Positions 33,341-44,274 of a stretch of DNA of 64,000 bases are shown one piece after another. Each line of letters starts with the position of its first letter. The stretch's first letter is position 1. Both the position numbers and the translations under genes were made by a program. Source of the DNA: Amblyomma americanum (lineage: Eukaryota; Arthropoda; Arachnida; Ixodida; Ixodidae); contig NC_135505.1 of NCBI RefSeq assembly GCF_052857255.1, positions 64,227,649-64,291,648 on the forward strand, given 5' to 3'. Under the pieces are notes generated by a model. That model searched no databases and had not been told where the DNA came from. It worked only from the letters and a program-made list of their open reading frames with translations.

Positions 33341-36138
33341 CTGCAGACCTGTGACGGAGTAGCGGAGGGTGCTATGAATCTCTGGCTCTGGAGAGGCCGC
33401 CATTGGAACCTGAACCTGGCAAAGTCTAACGTTAGAACCTTATCTGGTGAGGCTATCCTAGCAGTTCTGTTCGAAGAACTAGCGGGCATTATATGGGGTG
33501 CCATAGGCCTTAGTGAAGTTAGCAGGACAAGTAAGGAGTTTGCAGTACTAAAGGACGGCCACATACTCTGCTATCGTGGATTGCCGGATAGACGAGAACA
33601 AGGTGTGGGATTCCTCATTATTCAGGATATATCTGGCAACGTAGAAAAGTTCTATAATATTAACAAGAGGGTCGCAGCTCTCGTGAGTAGGCTCGATAGG
33701 CGGTACAACCGAAGGTAGTGCAGGCCTATGAGCCTACATCCAGCCATGATGACCAGGCCGTTGAAAGCTGCTATGAAGACATGGAATTGGAAATGATCAA
33801 AGTAAAATCACTGTGCACTGTACTGATTGGTGACGTCAATGCGATGGCGGGCAAAAAGCAGGCTGGCGGCCAGGCGGTATGCGACTATGGGACAGGTTCT
33901 AGACATAGCAGGAGAGAGTAACTAGTATAATTCGCAGATAGAAATAATTCACGGATCATGAATACCTTCTTCCACAAACGAGAGAACTGAAAGTGGACCT
34001 GGAAGAACTCCAATGGTGAGACTAAAAATCTAAGCGACATCATACTACGTGCTCAACCTGGCATCGTTCAGGATGTGCATGTCCTCGAAAACGTGCCTTG
34101 TAGCCCCCGCAGAATGGAGAGGTCTCAAATTAGCTTAGGCCTGAAGAGGGAACGGAAGAAGCTAGTGAAAAAGAAGTCCATTAGTGAGTTAGCACTAAGA
34201 GGGAAAATAGAGGAATTCAGGATATCGCTGCAGAACAGATATTCAAATTTAACTGAGGAAGACGATCTTAATATTGAAACAATGAACGATAATTTGACAG
34301 CTATCATTGCGGTGTGCGCAGTAAAAGGATGTGGTAGGAATCTTCGACAGGATGCTGGAAAGCTATCTCAGGAAACAAAAGATCTGATTTAAAGACGCCA
34401 AAATATGAGGTCGTCTAACCCTACAGAGTAAATAGGACTACAAGAGCTATCGAAGTTAATAAATAAGCGCAAGGGGGGGGGGGAGGGAGAGCCTAAACGC
34501 GGTGAAGAGGAAAGTAGGCACAGGTAAGAGCCAGATGTATGCTTAAAGAGACCAGGAGGGCAAAATCATTAGCAATATCGATAAGATAGCTAATGTACTC
34601 GAAGGTTTCTACACAAACCTGTACAGTAGCCAATGTAATCAGAGCGTTAATGAGAAAGACAGTAGTGCACAGCAATGCGTCATCCCAGCAGTAACGGAAG
34701 AGGAAGTGAAGAAAGCCTTAGGAGCATTGGAATGGGGGAAAGCAGCTGGGGAGGATCAGGTAACAGCAGATCTGTTGAAGAATCGAGAAGACATCGTGCT
34801 AGAAAAACTGTCTTATGACATTGACCGTATAAAAAGCTTGCAAGAACGCAATTATTATCTTATTTCATAATAAAGGAGAAGCCAAGGACTTGAAAAATTA
34901 CGGACCGATCAGCTTACTTTACTTGCCTACAAGTTATTTACTAAGGTCATTGCTAATAGAGTCAGGGTAACGTTAGACTTGCATCAACCAAATGATCAGG
35001 CAGGCTTTAGTAAGGGATATTCTACAATAGATCATATCCACACTATTAAACAGGTGAAAGAGAAATGCAAAGAATATAACCAACCCCTTAATATAGTCTT
35101 CCTTGATTAAGAGAAAGCATTGGACTAACTGGAAATCTCTGCAGTCCTAAAGGTATTGCGGAATCAGGGACAAGAACAGCCTTATATAAAAATATTGGAA
35201 GAAATTTAAACCAACCGCACCGCTATCAAAGTCCTCCATAAAGTTCGGAATAAAATTCCAATCAGGAAGGGCGTCAGGCAAGGAGACATGTTCTCGCCAA
35301 AGATTTTCACTGCCTGTTTACAGGAAGTATTCCGTGGCCTGAATTTGGAATAGTTGGTGATAATACTCGTTGAAGAATTCCTAAATATTCTGCTATTCGC
35401 TGATGACATTACCTTGCTGATTCACTAAGGAGGAGAGCTGCAATATCCTCAATGAGTCAAAACAGGCAAAGCAGAAAACCAAAGTAATGCTGAGTAGCCT
35501 AGCAAGATAGCAGCAGTTCACAATTGGCAGCGAGGTGCTCAAAGTGGTAAATGATTAAGTCTACTTAGGGCTGCTAGTGACAGCTGATACATTTCATGAG
35601 ATGGAAATAACTAGAAGAATAAGGCTGGGGTGGAGCGCATCTGGCAAGTTCTCTCATATCACCAGTACCAGTTTAGTAATATCCCTGAGGAGGAAAATAT
35701 ACAACAGGTTTATATTAGGGGTACTCGCCTACGGAGCAGAAACATGGAGGCTAAAGAAATGGGTTCATGTTAAGTTAAGGAGAGCGCAGTGAGCCATGGT
35801 GTAACGATAGGTGTAACGTTAAGAGATGGTAAGCAGGCAGATTGGGTGAGGGAACAAACGCGGGTTAATGACATATCCTAATCGATATCAAGAGGAAGAA
35901 ATGGGCTCGGTCAGGGCACGTATTGCAAAGAAGATAACCGCTGGCCCTTAAGAGTAACGGAGTGTATTCCAAGTAAAGGCAATCGTAACAGGCAGCGACA
36001 GCCTAGGTGGGCGGAGCAGATTAAGGAGTTTGCAGGCATAGGGTGGGCGCAGCTGCCAAAGGACCGGGTTAATTCGAGAGACATAGGAGAGGCCTTTGGC
36101 CTGCAGTGGGTGTAGTAAGGCTTATGATGATGATGACC
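33341..36138 (+). mobile_element. RTE-type LINE, near full length, decayed
   Basis: The 5' part encodes an apurinic-type endonuclease: ATTGGAACCTGAACCTGGCA leads into NVRTLSGEAI, then GLSEVSR (catalytic Glu region) and TVLIGDVNAMAG (GD-N motif). The reverse transcriptase follows: AAGEDQVTADLLKN, IRKGVRQGD-type region near 35262-35290, LLFADD-type region near 35390-35410, and TRRIRLGWSASGKFSHITST. The C-terminal region (ITLRDGKQ-like, near 35815) and a GTAGTAAGGCTTATGATGATGATG tail close the copy. There are many stops and shifts. It is the sister of the copy at 12745, and its short (ATG)n tail shows what that copy's tail looked like before expansion. Confidence 0.88.
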
Positions 36139-37034
36139 GCGCTGACGTCTCGCACTGTTTTTGCCGACGTCCATCTATCGAGACTGTTTATCCAAGATTA
36201 ACATTCACCACCTTAATGAATTTCGCCTAAACTCCATTACAACCGCTTGCAATAAAAACTTCTCACGGGCAGAGAAACATGTGACTAGATCGGGCGGAAA
36301 TGTGACACGTCCCACACTTTGCGGCCTAAAAACATGTTCGGTCGCGTAGCTTATGAAAAATGATGGTTTGGTTTCGTTTATTGCTCTTTAACGGATCTAT
36401 ACCAGGGACCAAAGATTAAGGATCTTTCAAGCACCTACCGCCCTAAACAATTTTTCGGGTGATCTTGATTCTAGGGTTTCTCTCAAACATTTTAATCGAA
36501 TAACCAAGCGCTATTTAATGCAGAATGAGATGTTAAATTCTTAACCTTTTGTGCAGTGACGTTCTGACAGAATTTTAGCTCACCTAATAAATACAGCCCC
36601 TTTTTGTGCCTGAACAGTATTATTACCTTTGAAAAGTCTTGTGTATTTCACCTATTTATTTTCTGTGCGCAAGCGAAGTCTGGTTTTATGTCATTTTTGT
36701 TGCTCCCCTGTGATCTCGTTTCATGCAATGTGCGAGCCTCCTTCCCTTCGCGTTGTTCTGCAACACGGTGAATAATTTTCTTCATAAGGATGAAACAAAG
36801 ACTTTGAAGTCTTTGAAAGCCTTTGAAAGCGACTGAAAGGAAGGAAAGAATGAAGGACGCGAACCCATAGTTGGAGGCAGAGCCGGGCTTCCCACAATTG
36901 TACCTAAGACGGCATTATAACTGGCAAAGTGAGGGTCATTTCAAGCCACTGAGCCATATTTATGCTCGCTGCCTCGCCTGCCGGGGCCAAGTCTCTCGAA
37001 GAAAACCGAATACGTAGCCTCCGGCAAATAGGCA
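36139..37034. other. no gene recognised
   Basis: AT-rich sequence; GAAAG-rich patch near 36800-36850. No supportable gene. Confidence 0.4.
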
Positions 37035-37772
37035 TGCAGGGTTCGGCGCGCTGTCGCATCTTGTTGTACATGTGTTGCGAATATTCCGCGAAAGGGCAAT
37101 GACCTAGGCTGCGCGTCCGGTTTTGTTTTATTTTGGTTTGCTTTGGTGCACGCCGTTAGAAGAGGACTAATGCCTTTTTGGTTAGTCTCCCCATTCGTCC
37201 TTGCGGTTTCCTTCGCCGCTCCGGACGGCGGGGCTATCTGCCGGCCTCGACCTTCGACCCCTGTCCCCTTGGTGAAGGATTGTGAGACCACCTCGGCGAG
37301 GAACTCCGGGGTAAGGGAAAACGCTGACATCAGGTCCGAGCTTTCCTATTCGTCAAAACTGCTGAGATGCAGTTATCAGTTTATTTTTCCGTGTGGAAAG
37401 GGGCGCAGGCATCTTCGGGGTGTACCCACGAAGGGAGCTGCGCCCGTGTTTTTTGGTCTCTAGCTACTCCTAGCTGGCAGGCGCTCGGTCTGGCCGAGTG
37501 CGGAGGGAGTGACCGTTGAGAGCTGGGGCAAGGCGCACCAGTTTGACTGTTGGGATGAGGTGTCACTCGCCTCTGTGCAGGCGGTCGGCTAGGCCGGCCG
37601 CGGATAGTTGTGGCCGCATACTGACTTTTGTTTGTACCCATCTGTAAATAGCCTGTATAAAAGTTCGTTTCTCACTAAATCGCTTCGCCTGCAAGTCATA
37701 TCATCGAGAAGCCTTCAAGCGGTGCATCCAGTTTCTGGAAATCACCGGATAACACCACCGGCAAACCTTTAC
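37035..37772 (+). repeat. 5' LTR
   Basis: 738 bp, matching 44275-45013 over its whole length. It starts TGCAGGGTTCGG and ends just before TGGCGCAG. CTGTATAAAAGTTCG (near 37655) is a TATA-box candidate for the transcription start. Confidence 0.95.
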
Positions 37773-37790
37773 TGGCGCAGTCGACAGTAC
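37773..37790 (+). other. primer-binding site
   Basis: TGGCGCAGTCGACAGTAC directly follows the LTR. The TGG start pairs with the CCA end of a tRNA. The tRNA species was not determined. Confidence 0.65.
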
Positions 37791-38185
37791 TGGTGCTCTG
37801 CAGCGGCCCCGAGCAACGGAGGAAGACATCCACGGAGAGAACGACGAAGTTCGGCATCCAAGGCGAGATACCGAAAGGACGACAGGCTACGGGGGTACGA
37901 AGGTGCGAATCGCATCGGGCGTGTAACGCCGAAGACAAGGCCTTCAACAGACACAGAGTGGTATCCCTGAGCAACGGCGGCAGTTGGAAGATTCAAGCGG
38001 ACACGGCCTTCAGCGGACAGAAAAAGGCATCCCCGAGTAAAGGCAGCAGCTAGCGGCTTCAGTCGGCAGCTGGTCCGAGGTCGCCGCCATTTCTGCCCGA
38101 AAAGAGGACCCTGAGCGTAGCTCCGAGTGACTTCCCTGGTTCCTTCGTTTCCTTAGCGGTCACTGTTCGACTAAGGCTTGCGTAG

Positions 38186-39190
38186 TTGATGATAACCCGA
38201 TTTGGTCATCTTAACCCCGACAAGGCATCTACGATGGACAGCGGTAGTGACAATTGTGACAGGGGGGACGGTGGAGACAAGGGCAGCAACGAGGCGTCGG
38301 GGTCACGGCATGGCCAAAAGATTGAGAAAGAGTTGGAATTGTATAAAAAAAATATAAGAGCCTTAGAGCTCGAGATGCAAATCATGTGTGCTCGAAGCCA
38401 GAATGCGGCGCCTTCCGAGGACGAGCGGTTGAGACAGTACGCTAAGCTACTCGCCGGCGCGTTCCCCCAAATTGCCGGCAGACGGTGAAGTACCCGTCTG
38501 TTTTGAGTCAGTGGAATGCTCGCTTGTGGCTTACAACGTGCCGAAGGAACATTGGGCGCAGCTTGTGTTCCCGGTGCTGGCTGGGCGGGTATCCTACTTA
38601 TCGACACGGTTCACCGCAGAGCTGAAGGTGGTGGTCTTGACGAGTTGAAACTTTCAGCCGTAGAGTATCAAAGGTGGTTTCCTGGGGCCACCAAGCGCCG
38701 CGAAGAAACCTGGAAGGCTTTTGTCACAAGCGTCCAGAGTTACTTAAATTTTTATTTAAAGTCACGATGCGTGTCGTCTTTTTACGGATTATTGAAGCTA
38801 CTGGTTGCCTACCAGCTCAATGCGGGGCTATCAGAAGAAGACCATAAATATGTCAAGCTGCGCGAGGGTGAGAAATGGCTGAATGCGGATGAGATAGCTG
38901 CACTGCTACAGACATAAGAGGAAGACGCCGGGAAGGGAAGCGCTCAGAGGAAAGCCGACAGCTTTAAAGGTTTTGACACGCCCCCAAAACCGAGAACTGA
39001 AGCCACACCTACGCACAAGCATGGAGCAGAGCGAGGAGACAGAATAGCCGTAGTCAGGCCAGGAGGAGAAAAGAAAAAGGTATCGCGGTCGGTGGCTGTT
39101 TTCGATGCGGTAGCTGGAGACATGTTGTCGCGAACGGTCCATTTGATCGTGAGAACCCAGCTGACAGACGAGAGAATCCACCGCGCGATG
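38186..39190 (+). pseudogene. gag: gag (capsid/SCAN-like, degraded zinc knuckle)
   Basis: The N-terminal part (38186-38488) has an acidic, Ser/Gly-rich start and a coiled-coil-like helix (KIEKELELYKKNIRALELEM). After a frame change, the capsid region at about 38640-38917 ([40 protein letters not shown]) resembles the SCAN-like capsid of tick Ty3/gypsy elements. Near 39090 a knuckle starts CFRCGSWRH, but its last Cys is missing. Two compensating frameshifts lie between 38475 and 38640, and more lie downstream. Gag would form the particle that packages element RNA. Confidence 0.75.
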
Positions 39191-39198
39191 ATAGGCTA

Positions 39199-39600
39199 AT
39201 GGCACGCGTGTCCACCCATGCGTTGCAATCCACGCATCCAGCGCTCAGTGATATTAAAATCTGCTGTAGGGAAGCGGTTATTGGCGCTATTGTGGACACC
39301 GGTGCAGATATCACAGTAGTGCGCGAAAGCCTTGTACCTCAGGAGTTCGTATCCCCACATGGACGATCGATCTCGTCTCCGCTTTCGGAGAGAAGGTAGA
39401 GGCAAAACTGGCAGTAGTTCCGTTGGTGCTGTGTCGGGGCGCTCCCCTGATCGAAAATGTGGATGATGCGACACCGGTGTTGTGTGCGCTCACCGACAAG
39501 CTCACACAAGCCGACTGTCTAATTTCCGCAGACGCATGGGAACAGCTGCACGACTCGGGCAAGACGGACAGTGAGGGTCTCGTGCAGGCGGTGGGAACTT
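39199..39600 (+). pseudogene. retroelement aspartic protease
   Basis: GAIVDTGADITVVRESL (39283-39333) contains the retropepsin active site DTGA. The domain continues in a second frame after about 39400 (LVSAFGEKVEAKLAVVPLVL). It is short, as is usual for retroelement proteases that act as dimers. A frameshift near 39385 breaks it. It would cut the Gag-Pol polyprotein. Confidence 0.8.
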
Positions 39601-39899
39601 AGTCGCCACCGGCTGAAGACAGACCAGATAGATCAGGGCCAGACGTGGGCACCGAGCACGTCCTGGCGTTCGCGGACGAAACCCTGCCCCAGCAGACAGT
39701 TGACAGCAATGAGGTCGAGCCATCACAGGCGGGCGGCACGGCTGAGCTTAGGGCCGTTGTACGATCGTTTCGGAGCGCCTTCCGCCTCGTCCGCTTCGCG
39801 AGCGGAGCTGGCGGATCCGCCTCGTTCGGCGAACGGATGGAAAGTTGGTGAACTTCAACTTTCTGGCGGACGAGCGCATCCGGCCGGGGACCGGATTGC

Positions 39900-39990
39900 A
39901 GCTATTGGCTGCTTTTCCCGTGACGTCAGTGACGTCTGAGCCCCTCCTCCCTCCGCCTCGGTTCTGCTCTGCCCCGGCAAGATGGCCATC
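39900..39990 (+). promoter_or_regulatory. promoter-like cluster inside the TIR element
   Basis: Within 90 bases there are TATTGGCT (inverted CCAAT box, 39902-39909), TGACGTCA followed by TGACGTC (CRE-type, 39921-39936) and CAAGATGGCC (YY1-type, 39978-39987), in GC-rich sequence near the left end. This would suit the promoter of a lost transposase gene. No ORF with known function follows. Confidence 0.4.
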
Positions 39991-40182
39991 CGTCGACTGA
40001 ACTGGGGAGCGCGGCCTGGGCATTGGCAGCGATGTCGGGAAGCGTGTTATATTGGCCACATCTTCATATTACCAGTGTTCAGAGCGACTGCAAACTTCGC
40101 CGCGTTCAGCAGTGGCGAGCGATAGTTCCACTAGTTGAATTCTGTAATCATCTACGTTGACGGAGTTGACAGAGCGCCTCTT

Positions 40183-40376
40183 CAAACCGATGCAAACCTG
40201 TGCAGTGGCGGTGTCACGAAGTGTTTATTTCGAGCTGTTTTTGGTTTTTGCATGCGTTTGTAATTCCTGCTGCGGCTCTGCAAACCGACGCAAGACCTGT
40301 GCAATGGCGGTGTCACGAAGTGTTTATTTCGAGCTGTTAGTGGTTGTGGCAAGCGTTTTGAATTTCTGCTGCGAGT
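40183..40376 (+). repeat. 98-bp tandem duplication inside the TIR element
   Basis: Units 40183-40280 and 40281-40376 share CAAACCGA, CCTGTGCARTGGCGGTGTCA, CGAAGTGTTTATTTCGAGCT and TTCTGCTGCG. The second unit has diverged by several substitutions and an indel. Confidence 0.9.
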
Positions 40377-41183
40377 TATTTTCCTGTGCGTGCGCAAGTT
40401 TCACAGCATAGCGACAAGTGTCCGCGTAGTGAAAGTGATTATGGTCGGTGCGAGTGCTTTCCCGTCAAGTCAGCGATATGTTCATCTGCGAAGAACTCGC
40501 GACGCCCGCCGTGTTCCGAATGTTGAAATGAACTTGGAGCTGTGCAGCTGGTCGCTTCCGTTGCGATGGCTGCAGTGATCGTGACCGAGGCGAGCCCACG
40601 ACGTTGTTTCTGCTACATAGCAAACTGCTGCGTGTGCGACTTGACACGATCTTGGCTGCACGGCCGTCGCAGTGTTTTCTGCTGCGACAACAGCAGCGTC
40701 GCCAGTCTTGTGCGTCTTGGAAAAAAACGGAAAAAAGTACCACGTGACCACGAAAAGAGGTTATTATTTGGGGGGGGGGGGCGCTCGTACGGGAAGTAGG
40801 TAGGAAAGGGGAGGGGGGGTGGAAGCGCAGTGTGCAGGGATATCGGGGTTTGGAGAGGGGGCAGGAAAGGAGGCAAGGGAGAAGGTAGTCGGGCGCATAC
40901 CGATCTGCCCCTTGGGATGCGGGAGCCCGTTTCGGCGCGTGGAGCGATGCTGGCGGTGCGCTCGCACCGGCTAGGTTGCCACCAGCCGGAGAAGGCTATT
41001 GGACAGACGGATATGCCCGGCGCGCCAATCGGCATGCTGGGACCATCCACCTCGCTCGCAAGCGCCAAAGTGATCGTACAACACCTTTCCGCCTCACGTC
41101 CGCCTGGCGGCCGAAAACTGGCGGACCGCTCCCGAAGCGGACGAGGCGGAAGGCGCTCCGACACGATCGTACAACGGCCCTTA

Positions 41184-42216
41184 GCGGGGCACAGAAGTTT
41201 CGCCTGGAGCAGCATGAGGATGAGACTCTGTGTCAGGCTTGGCAGAACGCCAAGCAAGGAAAGGCGGGTATGTCTATCGTAGACGGAGTTTTGTATCATA
41301 AAGACCAGGTGCTAGGCCAAGGGGTACAGCAGTTAGTACTGCCAAGATTACGCCGCGAGGCCGCACTCAGGCTAGCACACGAGTCCTATGGGGGGGGGGG
41401 GGACATCTGAAATTTCGCAAGACTAAAGCTCGCCTAAAGTACAGTTTCTACTGGCCGGGCATGGAGTCGGATATTCGCAAACACTGTGTGAGCTGCCATA
41501 GCTGTCAAATGCGTTCAGACCACCGGCGAACCGATAGGATACCGATAACGCCTCTCACTCGACCGAAGTTTCCCCTTCAGAAAGTGAACGTGGATATCAT
41601 AGGTCCGATTGAGTCGTCGTCTGGCCGAGGACATCGGTACGCGCTTTTCATAATAGATCTGTGCACGCGTTGGCCAGAAGTAGTCTGCCTAAGGTCTTTG
41701 TCCGCCAGGGCAACCTGCGACGCGCTGCTTTCGGTGTTTAGCCGGACTGGGGTTCCCGAGGTGGTCTGCTCAGACGGCGGCACCAATTTCACAGCCGCAC
41801 TTACGAAGGAGTTCCTCGTAAGACTCCGCTGTACCCCACGCTCTTCCGCTCCCAATCATTCGGAGAGCAATGCGGCGGTGGAGAGGTGGAACATTGTCTT
41901 TAAGACCGTGCTCTCACACGTAATCGAAAAGGAACCGAAAAACTGGGACAAGTTCATTCCCTTTCTTCTTTGGGCCTATCATGATGTGCCACATGACACC
42001 ACTGGCGTGTCACACATCCGAATGCTTTACGGCCGAGACCCAGTAGGACCACTCGGTATCCTGAAGCAAAGCTGGGCAGGAGACATTGAGGTACCCGGGG
42101 AGCTAGCGAGTACTACCGCTGAGTATTTGAGAAATCTGAAAGCACAGCTCGAGATCGCGGCCGACATTGCGGAACTAACGACTAGAAAACAGCCAGAGGC
42201 GTATTCGTCGCACTAA
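41184..42216 (+). pseudogene. integrase (zinc-binding domain and DDE core)
   Basis: The linker (QHEDETLCQAWQNAKQGK) leads into an HHCC zinc-binding domain: His in LRLAHES, His in GHLKF, and the pair CVSCHSC at about 41488-41510. The catalytic core follows: first Asp in VNVDIIGP, second Asp in VVCSDGGTNF, and Glu in AAVERW, spaced as in D,D35E integrases. A run of 13 G (41390-41402) throws the frame between the first and second His, and a stop ends the frame at 42214. The protein would insert the cDNA into host DNA. It precedes RT, which is the unusual point. Confidence 0.9.
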
Positions 42217-42228
42217 AACAAGCACGCA

Positions 42229-42830
42229 ATGGTAAAAACCTTTCGCGAAGGTGAGGCGGTCCTCGTCTTTGATTACAAGAGGCCAGGGAAAATGTACCCG
42301 AAGTGGCTAGGGCCGGCGGTTGTGAAAAAAAAAAGGTACCGCGAGCACTCGTACTATGTGCAGATGAGTGACGGTCGCCGCATGCTAGTACATGCAAATA
42401 AGCTACGCCCTTACGTCGGGAAGGTAGGTTCGGTGAGCGTCATATTTGATGACGACTGCGATTTTGGAGAAATCGAATATACTCCGCGCGGAAGCAACGT
42501 CCCCAAGGACCGGGTAATGCCTACGCCGGATAAAACAAGCCACTTAGACAGGGATGCAGCGGAGCTGGTGCATGCCACGTTCGAGCAGCATCAGGCATTA
42601 TTTTCGAACGAATCGTCGATAGCACGCGTGGGCGAGCACAGCATAAAGCTCGCGGGGGGGGGGGGAGCAGCTCCAAGGCGAGGCCACCCTTATAGGATCC
42701 CAGAGGCTTTAAAAGACGAAGTAACGAGGCAAATTGATGAGCTCCTTGCGCAAGGCCTCATCTACCCATGTAAAATCCCTTTTGCACACCCGATCGTGCG
42801 CGTTCCCAAAAAAAGCCGGGTCGGTACGCC
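42229..42830 (+). pseudogene. integrase C-terminal (GPY/F-like) domain fused to RT N-terminal region
   Basis: Same frame as the integrase above. KMYPKWLGPAVVKKK and VHANKLRPYV are the GPY/F-like C-terminal module of gypsy-type integrases. About 80 residues later the frame reads RGHPYRIPEALKDEVTRQID and LAQGLIYPCKIPFAHPIVRV, the region just before RT motif 1. One uninterrupted frame therefore links integrase to RT. A frameshift near 42815-42830 (A-run) then moves RT to the next frame. A run of G (42656-42666) lies inside. Confidence 0.88.
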
Positions 42831-43924
42831 TTTGCATAGACTACCGACCGCTGAACACGGTGACCGAGACGGGCGCATTTCTTATGGTTTGCCCCCAGGA
42901 GCTGATCATGCGAGTCGGAGCCGCGAGGTTCATAACACTTCTGGACCTCAGGCGCGGCTATTGGCAGGTGCCGCTCGCTCAGGATTCTCAGCTTCCGACA
43001 GCATTCATCTCGCACCTAGGTCAACTTGCCTGGCGGGTGATGCATTTCGGTCTTAAGAACGCAGCGGCAACCTTCCAAAGGAACATGAACCAGTTGCTAC
43101 CCGGGCAGGAAGAAGACGCTTGCGCCTATCTAGACGATATCGCCGTATTTAGCCAATCTCTAGAAGCGCATATCCATCGTTTAAAGCGGGCGTTTTGCAC
43201 TCTGGGGGAGGTGGACCTGCACGCTAGCTGGGAGAAGTGTCAGGTAGCGATGCCTTCAATCCGCTATCTGGGGCACGTTGTCGGCTCAGGCCGGCATGGC
43301 CCAGCCAAAGAGAAAATTGAGGCCATCGAAGGAATTCAAGCCCCTAAGACAAAGGAAGAATTGAGGAGCACCCTTGGGCTGTGCGGCTACTACCGTAGCT
43401 ATGTTCCCAATTTTGCAGAAATCGCTCTGCCACTAACACGCCTGACAGGAAAAGGCGTGCCGAACAAAATACCTTGGCCAGATGACGCGGACAAAGCCTT
43501 GAAAGCCCTGAAGAAAGCTCTAAGTGAGGCGGTTTCACTGACCACTCCGGACCCGCGAAAGCTGTATCTGCTTTTTACAGACGCGTCGGCAGTAGCAGCC
43601 GGTGCCTGTTTAGAGCAGCTTTCTGACAACGGCACTGAGGCGCCGATAGCCTTCGCCAGTCACAAGTTCACATCATCGCAGATGCGGTAGGCGGCAATCG
43701 AGAGGGAGGCATTCGGGGTAATCTGGGCATTAAAAATGTTTGAGACGAGGATGTTCGCCGCCACCGTGACTGTCATCACTGACCACAATCCGCTCTCCTT
43801 TCTTACGAGCAGTGTGCCTCAAAGTGCAAAGCTTAAGCGCTGGGCTCTTGCGCTCCAACGCTACAATGTTACCATTGAACATAGCAGAGGAGCCGACCAC
43901 GCTAACGCAGATGCCTTGTCTTGA
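42734..43924 (+). pseudogene. reverse transcriptase and RNase H
   Basis: RT motifs in order: SVRLCIDYRPLN, FITLLDLRRGYWQVPL (first catalytic Asp), MHFGLKNAAATFQRNMN, and YLDDIAVFS (the catalytic DD). The connection region (STLGLCGYYRSYVPNFAEIA) is typical of Ty3/gypsy. RNase H follows: [19 protein letters not shown], and TDHNPLSFL, ending HANADALS before a stop at 43922. An in-frame TAG at 43688 separates the two halves of RNase H. There is no integrase after RNase H; 350 bases of non-coding sequence lead to the polypurine tract. Confidence 0.92.
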
Positions 43925-44264
43925 ATACCCAACGCTTGTTGGGATAGGGCACTGGCTGACGTACCGCAGTGACCGCTGGGGATAGTGGACCAGGGAACTG
44001 TGTGCATGGACAACAAACTGTACTCGTTGTACTCAAGAAAGGCGCGCGTCGATCGATCGAGAGTGTGGGATTTCCGTGTGTGTTTATTTTGTCTATATTT
44101 TGTGGACCTTAGTAGCATGTATCTGTGTGTGTGACGAAGGATCGCAGCATGCGGGCTCCCAGGCTCCGGTTGCTTGCTCGGGCAGAGGTACTCAACCGCC
44201 ACTTGCCGAACCCTTTTTCTTGTTTGTTGCCTCGGCTTATCTCTGAATATATTAGCCGATTCAT

Positions 44265-44274
44265 GGGGGGAAGG
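44265..44274 (+). other. polypurine tract
   Basis: GGGGGGAAGG immediately before the 3' LTR (TGTAGGG), the expected start of plus-strand DNA synthesis. Confidence 0.8.

Larger units (their letters stand above)
39751..41180. mobile_element. nested 1.43-kb TIR DNA transposon, non-autonomous, TTA target duplication
   Basis: The ends are inverted repeats of about 55 bp (GGGCCGTTGTACGATCGT..., two mismatches). The flanks carry TTA at 39748-39750 and 41181-41183. The host frame (pol, linker before integrase) is the same on both sides of the insertion, confirming exact placement inside the retrotransposon. No transposase is recognisable. A 3-bp TTA duplication and GGGCC ends fit the PIF/Harbinger superfamily, but a 5-bp CTTAG reading (ends then GGCCG...) is also possible. 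Inside are a promoter-like block and a 98-bp tandem duplication (40183-40376). Confidence 0.88.

Noticed and set aside
33266..33718. A host gene at the 5' end of the RTE copy
   Set aside because: The frame is the endonuclease domain of the RTE element, with its own 5' leader upstream.
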